Origin: Bifidobacterium sp. ESL0682
Lineage (GTDB): Bacteria; Actinomycetota; Actinomycetes; Actinomycetales; Bifidobacteriaceae
Reading direction: 5' to 3'
Assembly: GCF_029392815.1 (NCBI RefSeq)
Contig: NZ_CP113942.1
Span: forward strand, 744,001 to 808,000
Length of the DNA: 64,000 nucleotides
In this document: positions 17,963 through 28,141 of the stretch, piece after piece
How the letters are laid out: every line of letters starts with the position of its first letter
Position numbering within the stretch: position 1 is the first letter of the stretch
The notes under the pieces: generated by a model
The model's database searches: none
What the model was told of the DNA's origin: nothing
What the model saw: the letters and a program-made list of their open reading frames with translations, nothing else
Translations under genes and position numbers: made by a program

Positions 17963-19381
17963 ATGGGCGACGTGGTGGATTACAACGACTCCGTCCCTCG
18001 CTGCGGATTCTGCGGCAAAAGCGAGCGTCAGGTACGCAAGCTGGTCACCGGCCAGGGTGCAGCAATCTGCGACGAGTGCATCGCCCAATGTGTCGACCTC
18101 ATCAATGACGACACCGATCAGGATGTCAAGATTAACGCGTTGAACCTGCCCAAGCCTTCCGAAATCTATGCCTACCTCGATCAGTACGTCGTCGGTCAGC
18201 CTCAGGCCAAGCGCACCCTTTCCGTGGCCGTATATAACCATTACAAGCGTGTCAACATGGAGATGAGCGAAGGTGGGCGTTCTGGCGTGGGCATGGGCAA
18301 AGCCGCTGCTGCGTCCGGCACGGCGCGCGAATCGAGTGCCGCTGGAGCTGTCCAGGCGAAGCCCACTCAACGTTCCGATAAACATGTTGCCGACTCACTT
18401 GCTGACGTGCAGGTGGCCAAATCCAATATTCTGCTGCTTGGGCCTACCGGTGTCGGCAAAACCTATCTGGCGCAGACTCTTGCACGAGTGATGAATGTGC
18501 CGTTCGTCATCGTTGACGCCACCACGCTCACCGAGGCCGGCTACATCGGCGACGACGTGGAGAGCGTGCTGCAACGGCTTCTGCAGGCCGCCGACGGCGA
18601 CGTGGACCGAGCTCAGCATGGCATCGTCTATATCGACGAGATCGACAAGATTGCACGAAAAAGCGGCGAAAGCACTTCTCTGACCCGTGACGTGAGCGGA
18701 GAAGGCGTGCAACAGGCGCTGCTGAAGATTCTCGAAGGCACCATCGCCTCGGTACCGGTGGAAGGCGAAGGGACTCGCAAACACCGTGACCAGAACACCG
18801 TGAAAATGGATACACGCGACATCCTCTTCATCTGTGGTGGTGCGTTCGTCGGACTTGATGCCATTGTGCGTAAGCGTCTTGGGGCGCAGGAAAGCGGGTT
18901 CACTGCGACTTTGCATGAGCATGACGAAAGCATGGCCGACCTGCTGCGTCAGGTCGATGCCGACGACTTGGGCGATTTCGGCTTGCTTCCGGAATTCATC
19001 GGCAGGTTGCCGGTGGTGAGCGTGCTTGACGAACTCACCGAACAGGATCTGCGTGATATCCTCGTCCGACCGGCCAATGCGCTGGTCAAGCAGTACCGCA
19101 AACTTTTTGCCGTCGATGGGGTCAAGCTTTCATTCACCGATGAGGCCATCGCGGCCATTGCTGCCAAGGCCATCAGAGAGGGCACCGGTGCCCGTGGACT
19201 GCGTTCCATCATCGAAAAAACTCTGGAAGAAACCATGTTCCAGCTGCCGGAGACGAACGACGTCGAGCAGGTCATTGTCGACGCTCCCGCCGTCAGTGGC
19301 GAGGGCGCGCCGAAGATGGTGGTCGCTTCGGCTGTATCTGGTCGTTCGCCGCGTCGTAGCAAGATACATACGTTCGGATAA
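17963..19381 (+). CDS. clpX: ATP-dependent Clp protease ATP-binding subunit ClpX
   Basis: An AAA+ unfoldase that recognises and threads substrates into ClpP, 472 residues. The N-terminal zinc domain has [10 protein letters not shown] and CDECI. Walker A is [12 protein letters not shown], Walker [12 protein letters not shown], and the substrate-gripping RKH loop is in GTRKHRDQN. The C-terminal AAA small domain ends [16 protein letters not shown] Gly/Ala-rich linker of about 50 residues (110-150) after the zinc domain is longer than in E. coli. AAGGAG lies just before the ATG. Two inverted repeats lie in the 176-base gap after clpP2, so clpX may have its own promoter. Confidence 0.96.
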   Translation: MGDVVDYNDSVPRCGFCGKSERQVRKLVTGQGAAICDECIAQCVDLINDDTDQDVKINALNLPKPSEIYAYLDQYVVGQPQAKRTLSVAVYNHYKRVNMEMSEGGRSGVGMGKAAAASGTARESSAAGAVQAKPTQRSDKHVADSLADVQVAKSNILLLGPTGVGKTYLAQTLARVMNVPFVIVDATTLTEAGYIGDDVESVLQRLLQAADGDVDRAQHGIVYIDEIDKIARKSGESTSLTRDVSGEGVQQALLKILEGTIASVPVEGEGTRKHRDQNTVKMDTRDILFICGGAFVGLDAIVRKRLGAQESGFTATLHEHDESMADLLRQVDADDLGDFGLLPEFIGRLPVVSVLDELTEQDLRDILVRPANALVKQYRKLFAVDGVKLSFTDEAIAAIAAKAIREGTGARGLRSIIEKTLEETMFQLPETNDVEQVIVDAPAVSGEGAPKMVVASAVSGRSPRRSKIHTFG

Positions 19382-19551
19382 ACAGACCGCTGCCGTCGTC
19401 ATGATTGATGCGGTGTCTTCGTAAAATCTCGGTGATGTTTCCAGCAAAGGTTCTGGTTCACGGTTGCTGCGTAATCGTTTCGTTTTTGCTGTAATGACGG
19501 CGTATCCGAGTATTTGCAATACTTTGGTAGGTCTTCGCGACACGCCAGTAG

Positions 19552-19580
19552 TTGCGAGAATCGGGCACTTACGTTATATT
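19552..19580 (+). promoter_or_regulatory. Predicted tRNA promoter
   Basis: TTGCGA (19552-19557), a 17-base spacer and TATATT (19575-19580) lie 34 bases before the tRNA. Confidence 0.5.
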
Positions 19581-19613
19581 AAATGAGTTGTCAAAAACAA
19601 GGTTCTTGACACT

Positions 19614-19687
19614 GCGCACGTAGCCCAATGGATTAGAGCAGCTGACTACGGATCAGCAGGTTACAGGTTCGAATCCTGCCGTGCGCG
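19614..19687 (+). tRNA. tRNA-Arg (anticodon ACG)
   Basis: A 74-base cloverleaf. The acceptor stem GCGCACG pairs with CGTGCGC (all 7 pairs). The anticodon stem GCTGA/TCAGC encloses the loop CTACGGA with anticodon ACG, normally modified to read CGN arginine codons. The T loop is TTCGAAT. There is one C-A mismatch in the D stem and one A-C mismatch at the base of the T stem. CCA is not encoded. A strong terminator follows. Confidence 0.93.
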
Positions 19688-19695
19688 CAGAGATT

Positions 19696-19736
19696 AAATC
19701 CGCAGAATCGAAAGGTTCTGCGGATTTCTTGTTTTT
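19696..19736 (+). terminator. Rho-independent terminator after tRNA-Arg
   Basis: AAATCCGCAGAA (19696-19707) and TTCTGCGGATTT (19716-19727) form a perfect 12-bp stem with an 8-base loop, then CTTGTTTTT. Confidence 0.9.
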
Positions 19737-19989
19737 CAATAATGTGCTTCGCCGATGTTGTGCATCCCCAATGATTCCTACGCCGAAGAAATTGTGACTG
19801 GGATTTCGGCATAGTTAGAACAACTGATTGTCATGATATTGCCGGCTGAATGTGTAATCGGTATCGAAAAATGTCGTAGTAAGTAGCATTCATTTCTTGA
19901 TATGGAACAATGATATCGATTCAATCCGGCAATGCTACGATAGAGGAATCATTACCGACAATGACGGGTCGACTAAAGAAAGATCGCAG
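19737..19989. other. Intergenic region before the glycosyltransferase
   Basis: About 250 bases, somewhat AT-rich, with no gene I can support. A frame extension from a TTG at 19897 exists but lacks a ribosome site and family similarity, so I treat it as leader. Confidence 0.4.
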
Positions 19990-21228
19990 ATGAACATACA
20001 AGAGCACCCTGTCAACAGCATAGGGGATTTGAAGTCTGAGCAGCGTACCCGTGGTAGATTGCTGATGGCGTGCATGCCGTATCAAGGGCATATCAACCCG
20101 ACGTTGGCGACGGTTTGTGCATTGGTTGCCGATGGCTGGGACGTCACCTACATCTGTGACCCGCGATGGGAACGGCAAGTGCGGGAATCGGGAGCGACAT
20201 TTGTGCCTTATGACGATTATTCCGCCAACCCTGGCAAATTTGAGCGTACGATTCAGGCACCAGAAAAGGCCGATAACACTGTATTGCGGGTCGGTCGTGA
20301 GTCGCATTTCGATGCATTCCTGTATGAGGGTCTGCTGGTTTCTGGCAAAGCCTTGGCGGATCAATTGGGACTCCCGTCAATCCGCCTGTATTCGACGTTC
20401 TGTTACAACCGCAACATTCTTAACCGTCTTGCGGGTGCAAGTAAGGGGTTCCATCTGACCTCGGTGTTGCGTAGCCAGAAGTTCCTGCGTCTGATGTCCT
20501 CAAGCACACGGCGCAGGGGACTGATGGAAACCGAGGATTTCATCAGTGAAATGGTTGATAATCCACCGACGATGACCTATACATATACCTCACGTTCGTT
20601 CCAGATTGATGGAGACGCTTTCCCTGAAGGACAGTATCGCTTCATTGGTCCTTCGCTGGATGGAAGAGAAAACAAGAAGCCGAGCGACGATTTGGCATCC
20701 GTCCTGGAGAAAGACGTTGGTAAGCCGATTGTCTATGCCTCTCTTGGCACTATTTTCAATACGTTCCTGCCCTTCTATCGTGCCGTTGTCGGTGCGTTCG
20801 GAGGCAAGAATGTCACGGTGATTTTGTCCGTCGGACGCGATTTCGACTGTGGCAAGCTTGGTGAAATTCCGAACAATATACATATCTACGAATCGGTGGA
20901 TCAGCTTTCCGTACTACGCAAGGCTTCAGTGTTCCTGACTCACGGCGGTATGAACAGCGTCAACGAAGCTTTGTATTATGGCGTTCCGCTGGTCGCCGTG
21001 CCGATGGCGGACGACCAGCCAACAGTCGCTGCAAGACTTCAAGAATTGGGCTTGGGAGTCAGTCTCGATAAGCGGTCGATTTCTGCGCAATCCGTTTATG
21101 AAGCCGCGACGAAAGTCATGGCTGACAAAGAAATTGCGGAATGCGTCAAGACGATGAGTCGTGACATGTACGAAGCAGGCGGAAATGCACGGCTTGTCAA
21201 AGATCTTGATAAGTTGTTGGCTATCTGA
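19990..21228 (+). CDS. MGT-family UDP-glycosyltransferase
   Basis: A GT-B fold glycosyltransferase of the macrolide/antibiotic type (GT1), 413 residues. The acceptor domain begins LLMACMPYQGHINPTLATVCAL. The C-terminal donor domain has YASLGTIFNTF and the family signature FLTHGGMNSVNEALYYGVPLVAVP, which I give only in part: HGGMNS followed by GVPLVAVPMADDQP. These enzymes sugar-tag small molecules such as macrolides, flavonoids or other hydrophobic compounds, sometimes for detoxification; the acceptor is not predictable. The ATG at 19990 follows a weak AAGAAAG. It stands alone between the tRNA and a bidirectional terminator. Confidence 0.85.
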   Translation: MNIQEHPVNSIGDLKSEQRTRGRLLMACMPYQGHINPTLATVCALVADGWDVTYICDPRWERQVRESGATFVPYDDYSANPGKFERTIQAPEKADNTVLRVGRESHFDAFLYEGLLVSGKALADQLGLPSIRLYSTFCYNRNILNRLAGASKGFHLTSVLRSQKFLRLMSSSTRRRGLMETEDFISEMVDNPPTMTYTYTSRSFQIDGDAFPEGQYRFIGPSLDGRENKKPSDDLASVLEKDVGKPIVYASLGTIFNTFLPFYRAVVGAFGGKNVTVILSVGRDFDCGKLGEIPNNIHIYESVDQLSVLRKASVFLTHGGMNSVNEALYYGVPLVAVPMADDQPTVAARLQELGLGVSLDKRSISAQSVYEAATKVMADKEIAECVKTMSRDMYEAGGNARLVKDLDKLLAI

Positions 21229-21317
21229 TACCGATATTTCTTGGATTTACACTGATTGCAGTTGGCCGCTTTCAAGGTTGCGTTGCTTAAGATAACTAAT
21301 CTCTATCAATGTTATGA

Positions 21318-21363
21318 AGCCGGCAAAGGAGGCATTCAATCATTGGCTGTCCCTTTGCCGGCT
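21318..21363. terminator. Bidirectional terminator-like hairpin
   Basis: AGCCGGCAAAGG (21318-21329) and CCTTTGCCGGCT (21352-21363), a perfect 12-bp stem with a 22-base loop, between two convergent genes. Confidence 0.65.
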
Positions 21364-21407
21364 ATTGATATTGATTATGGGTAATCACTTAATGATGCAT
21401 TAAGCAA

Positions 21408-22355
21408 TTATAAAGTAATGACGATCTTTCCGTGGGTGTGGCGCTTGATGAGGGACTCGGTGGCCTCACGAACCTGGTCGAGTGGGAAAGTCGTGACGGG
21501 GACCGTGAGCTTGCCTTCGGCCATAAGGCGAGCGAGACGGTCGGAACTGTCTGCAGGTGCAGTCAGCGAGCCGGTCAGGATGATGCCCTGTTCGACGAGT
21601 TTCGGGTCGCGGGTGGCGACTGCAGTGATGCGTTTGGCATCCACGCCGAGATCAAGTGCGGTCTGCGCCGCTTCCGTGCCGTAGACGTCGGCTGCTGCGG
21701 TGATGCCGTTTGGAGCCAGCTGACGAACGCGATCGGCCAATCCGTCGCCGTAAGCCACGGGTTCGGCGCCGAACTGTTCAAGGAAGGAGAACGTGGAAGG
21801 CGAGGCTGTTCCGATGACCCTGGCGCCGGTAAGTTTGGCCAATTGTACGGCTACAGTGCCTACGCCACCGGCGGCTCCACCGATGAGGACCGTGTCGTCG
21901 CTGGTGAGATGAAGCGCGTCGATGGCGGCATCTGCCGTCAGACCGGAGGTCTGAATGGTGCTCAATACGGCATCGTCCGCGCCGTCCGGCGAATGATAGA
22001 GTTCGTCGGCCACGGGTGTGCGCGGCGCACCCAGCTGCTGCGGGTCAACGACGATATATTCGGCGGCCGCACGTTCCCTCGCTCCGCCGAAGACGCGGTC
22101 GCCTACGGCGTATCCTGTCACGTTTTCTCCGACTTCGTCGATGACCCCGGCGAAATCATTGCCCATGCCCAACGGCAGAGGAAGACCGAACATGTCGGCG
22201 ACCTGCTGGGATGAGTAAGCGAATACATCGGCGACGTTCAACGAAACCGCCGTGACACGAACGCGGACTTGCCCCTTTCCTGGGTGTGGCTCGGGCACGT
22301 CTTCGATATTCAAGACCTCTGGGCCACCGAATTCGTGGATGCGTATTGCTTTCAT
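21408..22355 (-). CDS. NADP-dependent quinone oxidoreductase-like protein (MDR family)
   Basis: A zinc-free medium-chain reductase of the quinone oxidoreductase branch, 315 residues. It has the GroES-like N-domain (MKAIRIHEFGGPEVL, GMGNDFAGVIDEVG, YAVGDRVFGG) and a Rossmann domain with the AxxGGVG nucleotide motif in GGAAGGVGTVAVQLAKLTGAR. The zinc-ligand cysteines of classical alcohol dehydrogenases are absent. It probably reduces quinones or enals with NADPH. The frame runs 33 codons further upstream, but the ATG at 22353-22355 follows AAGGAG and matches family starts. Confidence 0.88.
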   Translation of the reverse strand: MKAIRIHEFGGPEVLNIEDVPEPHPGKGQVRVRVTAVSLNVADVFAYSSQQVADMFGLPLPLGMGNDFAGVIDEVGENVTGYAVGDRVFGGARERAAAEYIVVDPQQLGAPRTPVADELYHSPDGADDAVLSTIQTSGLTADAAIDALHLTSDDTVLIGGAAGGVGTVAVQLAKLTGARVIGTASPSTFSFLEQFGAEPVAYGDGLADRVRQLAPNGITAAADVYGTEAAQTALDLGVDAKRITAVATRDPKLVEQGIILTGSLTAPADSSDRLARLMAEGKLTVPVTTFPLDQVREATESLIKRHTHGKIVITL

Positions 22356-22638
22356 CGTTGTCTCCTTGTTTCTTTGCCTGTTGCGGCATATCGGGAAGCC
22401 GTATGGCTCCGGCTCCCAGGTTGGTCTATGCCGTGGATAGGGATACGCTATCATCGGCTCTTTATTTTGTTGGCTCTAAGGGATTTTTCTGTTTGGCACC
22501 CCATTCTGCTTCAATAAAGTATTGCGCGTTTTATCCATTTGGGGCTATGCGTGCGAGAGTCGCATCTGCGCTGTGTGCATGCCGTAAGATGCTGAAAGAA
22601 CTAGATGTTGACGGGAATGCCAGGGAAGGTGCAGTGCA
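22356..22638. other. Divergent intergenic region
   Basis: About 280 bases between two divergent genes; no gene supported. Promoters for both neighbours must lie here. Confidence 0.35.
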
Positions 22639-23588
22639 ATGGGTGAAGCGAAGAGGCGTATCGAGACTGGTGCCGGCAAAGTGAGCGATGTGGATGATGA
22701 AGCCGTCAAAGGTTCTGATACGGCCTGCGGCACGAATGACTTTAGCGACGAGAGGCGTTCACCATTGGGGAGACCCATCGCAGTGGGTCGGTGCTTATGC
22801 GTGGGTCGATGATTCCCCAACAGACTCCGGATCAGGCGTTGCTTGGTTCTCCTGAGGAAGACGTGGATGAGGGTGAAGCCGGTCTTGTTGATGCAGGGAA
22901 TAAGCCGCAGGCGGATCGAAGCATTGGTAATGGTAATATTTCGAAATCCGGCAAGGGCAAAGATTGGCGTCATGGCGACCCATGGCGCGTGCTGCGCATT
23001 CAGTCGGAATTCGTGGAGGGCTTTGACGCACTCGCGGATTTGGGCCGGGCGTTGTGTGTGTTCGGCTCGGCACGTGTAAAGGAAGATAAGCCAGAATATC
23101 GTCAGGCCATGCACATGGGCAAAATGGCGGCGCAGCACGGCATCACCGTCATCACCGGCGGCGGTCCCGGCATCATGGAGGCCGCAAATCGCGGTGCGGC
23201 CGAGGCTGGCGGCGTCTCTGTGGGCCTCGGCATCGAACTGCCGCACGAGGAGGGGCTCAATCAGTGGGTGAACCTCGGCATGAACTTCCGCTACTTCTTT
23301 GTGCGCAAGATGATGTTCGTCAAATATTCCTCGGCGCTGATTGTCTGCCCAGGTGGGTTCGGCACGCTTGATGAGATGTTCGAGATTCTGACCCTGGTGC
23401 AGACCGGAAAGACCTCGCCCAAGCCCGTCGTGCTGTTCGATACACAATACTGGAAAGGGCTTTTCGAATGGGTTCAGGGGCCGATGCTCGACCGCGGGCT
23501 CATTTCGAAAGAGGATTTGGAAAAGGTGCAGTTTACCGATGATCCCGAAGAAGCGGTGCGTTTGGCGATCAGCGGGATGACGAAATAA
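22639..23588 (+). pseudogene. LOG-family (TIGR00730) Rossmann protein, frameshifted
   Basis: A lysine decarboxylase-like LOG family protein, probably a nucleotide 5'-monophosphate phosphoribohydrolase. Signatures are GSARVKEDKPEY, GGGPGIMEAANRGA and the hallmark PGGFGTLDE. The fold itself lies in an unbroken frame from 22791, but that start is a GTG with no ribosome site and cuts off the conserved HRSGSVLMRGSMIPQ lead-in. An ATG at 22639 with GGGAAGG before it opens MGEAKRRIETGAGK in another frame. Adding one C to the CCC at 22774-22776 joins the two as PLGRPHRSGSVLMRG. The coordinates give the reconstructed gene. The last bases nearly abut the convergent methyltransferase gene. Confidence 0.78.
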
Positions 23589-23591
23589 CCC

Positions 23592-24236
23592 TCAGCGCTT
23601 GACGGCGACAAGCATGTCGGTTCCGGTCGGAGTCAGTGCCTGCTCGAAGCGTTCGTCGTCCTCGACGTTGGTGAGCAGCGCGTGCATCGCGTCCGGTTTG
23701 TTGTCGTCGGGATAGGCGAGGCCTGACATGTCTGTGAAGATGATGCATCCGCCGACTTTCAGCAGATTTGTGGCCTGTTCGAAAGAAGGTGCATAGTTCG
23801 AAGCGACGCCGGAGACGACGATGAGGTCGTAGGTTCCTGCGTTCAGACGTGGCAGGAAGACGGTCGGTGAGGTGTTGACGGCGCGTAGGGTGGTCCTATT
23901 GTCTGCCGAATCGGACATATCGGCGAAGAGGCTGCGGATCATGGTGATGCCACGTGCCGAGGAATCCACTGCCGTAAGCTGTCCGGCACCACCCAGACCT
24001 TCGGCGAGTTGCAGTACTTCGACGATTGATCCGGTGCCGACGCTGATGATGGAAGTGGCATTCATCGTACGGGTGATGAAACGCAGCAGATTGGCTTGGG
24101 CCGCGGAGCCTTGCGGAAGACCGGCATGCTCGGCATCGGCACGGGCTTTGCGCAGCACGTCGTTTTCGAGGCTCAACGCATGGGTTTCTGCAAATTCCCA
24201 GACCTTGGCCATGTTGGTGTACGATGCGTTCTTCAT
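23592..24236 (-). CDS. Putative SAM-dependent O-methyltransferase
   Basis: A 214-residue protein of the catechol O-methyltransferase-like family (methyltransferase family 3). The SAM-binding region is SIISVGTGSIVEVLQLAEGL with acidic Asp in LTAVDSSARG. A metal-site aspartate is likely in YDLIVVSGVASNYA, although the usual D is replaced by S/G there. A GGAG lies 8 bases before the ATG. Homologues are widespread in actinobacteria with unknown acceptors. Only 3 bases separate its stop from the convergent LOG gene. Function beyond methyl transfer is not predictable. Confidence 0.72.
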   Translation of the reverse strand: MKNASYTNMAKVWEFAETHALSLENDVLRKARADAEHAGLPQGSAAQANLLRFITRTMNATSIISVGTGSIVEVLQLAEGLGGAGQLTAVDSSARGITMIRSLFADMSDSADNRTTLRAVNTSPTVFLPRLNAGTYDLIVVSGVASNYAPSFEQATNLLKVGGCIIFTDMSGLAYPDDNKPDAMHALLTNVEDDERFEQALTPTGTDMLVAVKR

Positions 24237-24355
24237 GATGTCCGCTCCACTGTTCTTCCGCCGCCGGCGGTTGCAATTACTGGTTTTATGATACGGCGAG
24301 CAATCGCCAAACAGCTTTTTGGCAGGGGAATGGCTGGTTCAGAAGAAGAACGACA

Positions 24356-25428
24356 TTAACTCTGGTGGTTCTTGACGCGCTCGGTAAGCTGCCACATTTC
24401 TTCGCCGACGTCGATGCCACGAGGGCACTCACGGCTGCAGGCGCGGACGGATTGGCAGGCGGCGATACCGTCGGCGGTGGCGATGGCGTCGAGTCGTTCG
24501 TCGGTGGCTTCGTCGCGTGAATCGTTGATGAACCGCGAGGAGGCAATCAGCGCCGCCGGGCCGATGAACGCCTCGCCGCCGGCATAGACCGGGCAGCTGC
24601 CTTCGCAAACGCCGCACGAGATGCAGTTGCTGAGCAGCTCGAAACGTTTCAGTTCTTCGGGACGTTGCAGATATTCGAACATATCGATTTTGCCGTCTTT
24701 GGTGGTGGCCAGTTTGCCGTCGGCCTTGAGATAAGGCTCGAGCTTCTTGATTTGGTTCATCATCTGGTCGATGTCGACGATGAGATCGCGCAACACGGGG
24801 AAGCCTGGCAGCGGTGCGATCTCGATGATGCCGAGACTTGATGCGTCGCTTTGATTCGCGGTGGAATCGTTGGAATTGCTGGTATTTTCGGCGCTGTCAG
24901 TGTTGTGGCCCGTGTGCAAATCGGTGTCATTGCCAAGAGGATTGCCGGATTTCGTATCAGAAATGCTATTACCTGCAAAGTCTTTGCTGTCTGCGGATAC
25001 TGTCGAGCGGAATCCTTCGTTTTCAGAAGTATTCTCGGTATTGCTTGAATTCGATTCAGGCTTTGCGAAGTCCTCGACTTTGGCGGTGCATAGCAACGTC
25101 GGTGTGCCATTGATCGATACTGCATCCGATCCGCAGATGCCGTGGCCGCAGGAATAGCGGAACGCCAGTGTCGGGTCGATATGCGCTTGATATCGAGCAG
25201 GCAGTCGAGTACGGTCTGTCCGGGCCGCGCGATGATGACGTAGTCCTGTGTGAAATGCTTGCCTCTGATACGGCGACGTGACGGTGAAGAACCGAACGGG
25301 CTGCCACCCCTGGCCTTGCCGCTGAAGGGGCTGGAGGAGCGGCGGCGGGCGTGCTCGCGTTCCGGTGCAGGCGCGAACCGTTGGATTCGTATGGTCACGT
25401 TCATACCATGCATTGCATCTTTACTCAT
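24356..25428 (-). pseudogene. sdhB: Succinate dehydrogenase/fumarate reductase iron-sulfur subunit, frameshifted
   Basis: Carries electrons between the flavoprotein and a quinone or other acceptor. After repair it has the 2Fe-2S ferredoxin domain (YSCGHGICGSDA with a final Cys in TLLCTAKV) and the C-terminal 4Fe-4S/3Fe-4S cysteines NCISCGVCEGSCP and CQSVRACSRECP. The frame breaks near 25178-25184 between DIKRI and DPTLAFRYSCGHG; one base appears to be missing, here not in a long homopolymer. An Asn/Ser/Thr/Asp-rich insert of about 75 codons (24840-25065) separates the two cluster domains and is not part of the usual fold. The start is taken at the ATG 25426-25428 behind AAGG. No membrane-anchor gene is adjacent. 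Confidence 0.8.
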
Positions 25429-25563
25429 TGCCACTGCCTTCATTGTGTTCTTTCGTCTGCCAGTCTGCCACGAGCCGTGGCCTGCTGTACCCCGTCTATC
25501 CGCCGCGATTCATTCGTGTCATATCGATTGTTCATTACTGAACCGTGGCCTGCATAATCGGTT

Positions 25564-27533
25564 CTAATATTCACGTGCTTTCGGTGGCATATCGACGATA
25601 TGAACCGGTTGCCAATCTACGTTGCCGTTTGCGTCGGCCATCGAATGGACAAGGAAATGTTCGTCGTCGCGTCGGGGAAATCGGTGCGGGCGAACGCGCC
25701 GCGCGATTCGTGCCGTGCGGCCGATGCGTTGAGCATCGCCTGTGCCAGATCCATGAGATTGTTGACTTCCCATATCGCTGTGAGCTCCTGATTGAAAGCT
25801 GTCGTGTCCGAATGGGTTCGTAGAGCCTTGGACTGAGGCAGCAATTCGTCGTCAATATCCTGCTGTGCCTTGGCGATGCTTTCAGCGTCACATCTCACGG
25901 CAACCGCGTGCTCCATGGTTGTGCCAAGGTCGGCCAACAGCTGGTAAGGATTGCCGTTGCCGGTATTCGGCATGCTGTCGGTGGTATCTGTCGCGGAAGA
26001 CGAATCGGTTTGACCGCTAGATTCTTCAGTCGATATAGATGTGATTGCATCTTCGTCTTCGGCTTTGGCAGTGGTGCTATCGTCGGCTGATGGCGTCAAT
26101 AAGGTTTTGATTGATGCTTGGCGTTTTTCCGCCGCCAGTTGTGTGGCCTTCTGATTTTCGTCATCAGAAGATCGCCCGTCGACCTCGGCTGTATTGTTCT
26201 GTTCGTCGGCGATGGTCTTTGCAATGGATTCGCCGGCGCGTGTGCCGAACAGGCAGGCATCGAGCAGGCTGTTGCCACCCAAACGGTTCGCGCCGTGGAC
26301 GCTGACACAGGAGCACTCACCGGCGGCGTAAAGGCCGTCAACGATATGGCGGTTACCGTTTTCCCAGCGATAGACCTCGCCGCTGGTGGTAATAGGAATG
26401 CCTCCCATGGTGTAATGTGCCGTCGGCTTGACGGGTACCCAGTCTTTGCTGGGGTCGAGACCCGCGTAATCCCGGATGGTTTCGACCACTTGGGGAAGTA
26501 CATCTTGCATGTGCTCCTTATCGATGCTCGTCATATCCAGCCAGACGCAGTCTTTCGGGCCATTTGGATCCTTCGGGTCTGCGACGCCTCGTCCGGCATC
26601 GACTTCGGCCATGATGGAACGGCTGACCACATCACGTGCCGCCAAGTCCTTGTGCTCAGGTGCATAACGAGCCATGAACGCTTCACCGTCCGCGTTGCGC
26701 AGGATACCGCCTTCGCCACGTGAGGCTTCAGAAAGAAGAATCCCAGTGTGTGCGAGCCCGGTGGGGTGGAACTGTACGAATTCCGAATCCTCAAGCTGCA
26801 GGCCGGCCTTCAGCGCCAATGCCATGCCATCACCGGTCAGATCCCATGAGTTTGACGTCGTGTGGAACAGCCGCCCGGCGCCGCCCGTAGCCATCAGGAC
26901 GTTACGTGCAGCGATGGCATGCGTCTTGCCGGTGTGGGTGTCGAACGCAACTACGCCGCAGGTATTGTCTTTCGTGCTGTTCAAGACCAAGTCGGTGACA
27001 TACCATTCCTCTGCGAATTCAACACCTTCGCCGATGCATTGCTGCCACAGCGCATAGAGGATCTGATGACCGATGCGGTCGGCTGCGTATGCTGCGCGGC
27101 GTACAGGTGCCTTGCCGTAATCCTTGGTATGTCCGCCAAACTTGCGTTGGGCGATGTGACCGTCTTCAGTGCGTGAGAATGCCACTCCGCTACGTTCGAG
27201 GTTGACCACGGTCTGCGGAGCGTATTGTGCGAGTATCTTGACCGCGTCCTGATCGGCAAGCCAATCGCCGCCTTTGACGGTGTCGTAGTAGTGCCAGTGC
27301 CAATCGTCATGCTCAACGTTGCCGAGGCTTGCTGCGATGCCGCCTTCCGCCGAGCCGGTGTGGGAGCGCAATGCCTGCAATTTCGAAATGACCAGAAGCT
27401 TCGGATTTCGCCCTTCGGCCTTCATTTCTTTGACTTCATCGGACCTGAGGATTCCCAATGCTGCCGATAATCCGGCCGCCCCCGCACCGATGATCACCGC
27501 ATCGTACATGTCTTCAACTTGCTCTGGACTCAT
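25564..27533 (-). pseudogene. sdhA: Succinate dehydrogenase/fumarate reductase flavoprotein subunit, frameshifted near the end
   Basis: The FAD-binding catalytic subunit. The FAD dinucleotide motif is YDAVIIGAGAAGLSAAL, and the covalent-FAD region is SHTGSAEGGIAASL. Active-site segments are EFVQFHPTG, SEASRGEGGIL and HYTMGGIPI, and the C-terminal FAD region is SVHGANRLGGNSLLDACLFG. An acidic Ser/Thr/Asp-rich insert of about 80 codons (25965-26205) interrupts the helical C-terminal part. The frame is lost at the G4 run 25674-25677; adding one base gives FPRRDDEHFLVHSM and the stop at 25564. The start is taken at 27531-27533, where CATAAT ends 7 bases upstream. With sdhB it forms a two-gene operon lacking SdhC/SdhD. 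Confidence 0.85.
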
Positions 27534-27628
27534 ACCCCCGATTATGGCACAAGGCCAGCAAGAGCATGTGCAGAAGCGAGGTTGAGCGGGCTCTTTCCTT
27601 GTGGGTGGGGCACTCGTACCATGGAGGT

Positions 27629-27973
27629 ATGAGCGGAACATTCAATGCACGTGTCTACGAGGTCGTCAGGAAAATACCCGAAGGCAAAGTGGCCACGTAT
27701 GGCCAGGTGGCGGCGCTCGCGGGCAACCCGCGCAATGCGAGGTTCGTAGGCTATGCCTTGCATTCCAATCCTGAACCCGGTGTGATTCCGTGTCATCGCG
27801 TCGTTTTCCGTGATGGGTCGCTGGCCCCTGGTTTCGCGTTCGGTGGCCCCGACCGGCAACGGGCATTGCTTGAAGATGAGGGTGTGTCGTTCCTGCCTCC
27901 GGCTCCCAAACATGAGAACGCCGGAGAAGAAGGATGGGTCGTTGATATGAAGCGTTGCCAGTGGCAATATTGA
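27629..27973 (+). CDS. MGMT-domain protein (alkylguanine transferase-like)
   Basis: A 114-residue protein consisting only of the DNA-binding, methyl-accepting domain of methylated-DNA-cysteine methyltransferases. It has the recognition helix region VATYGQVAALAGNPRNARFVGYAL and the acceptor motif PCHRVV with cysteine retained, unlike the non-enzymatic ATL proteins that have tryptophan there. It lacks the N-terminal domain of Ogt/Ada. The product should detect or repair O6-alkylguanine. The ATG at 27629 has GGAGG only one base away, while TACCAT ends 6 bases upstream, so a leaderless start is possible. Confidence 0.82.
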   Translation: MSGTFNARVYEVVRKIPEGKVATYGQVAALAGNPRNARFVGYALHSNPEPGVIPCHRVVFRDGSLAPGFAFGGPDRQRALLEDEGVSFLPPAPKHENAGEEGWVVDMKRCQWQY

Positions 27974-28141
27974 CTCCACATTGCTTGCTATGTTCCGATT
28001 CCATGCAACCTCCTTTCGACCCGGTTTCGTGTGATTGATCCAGCTATTGGTTGGGTAGCGTTGACTATTGCTGTCGGGTGCAATGAAAAGAGCCTCTTGA
28101 TCGTTCGCCGAAGACCGTGGTTATGAATGGATTTCCTATCT

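Noticed and set aside
19897-19989. Upstream TTG extension of the glycosyltransferase
   Set aside because: No ribosome site and no similarity to the family N-terminus.
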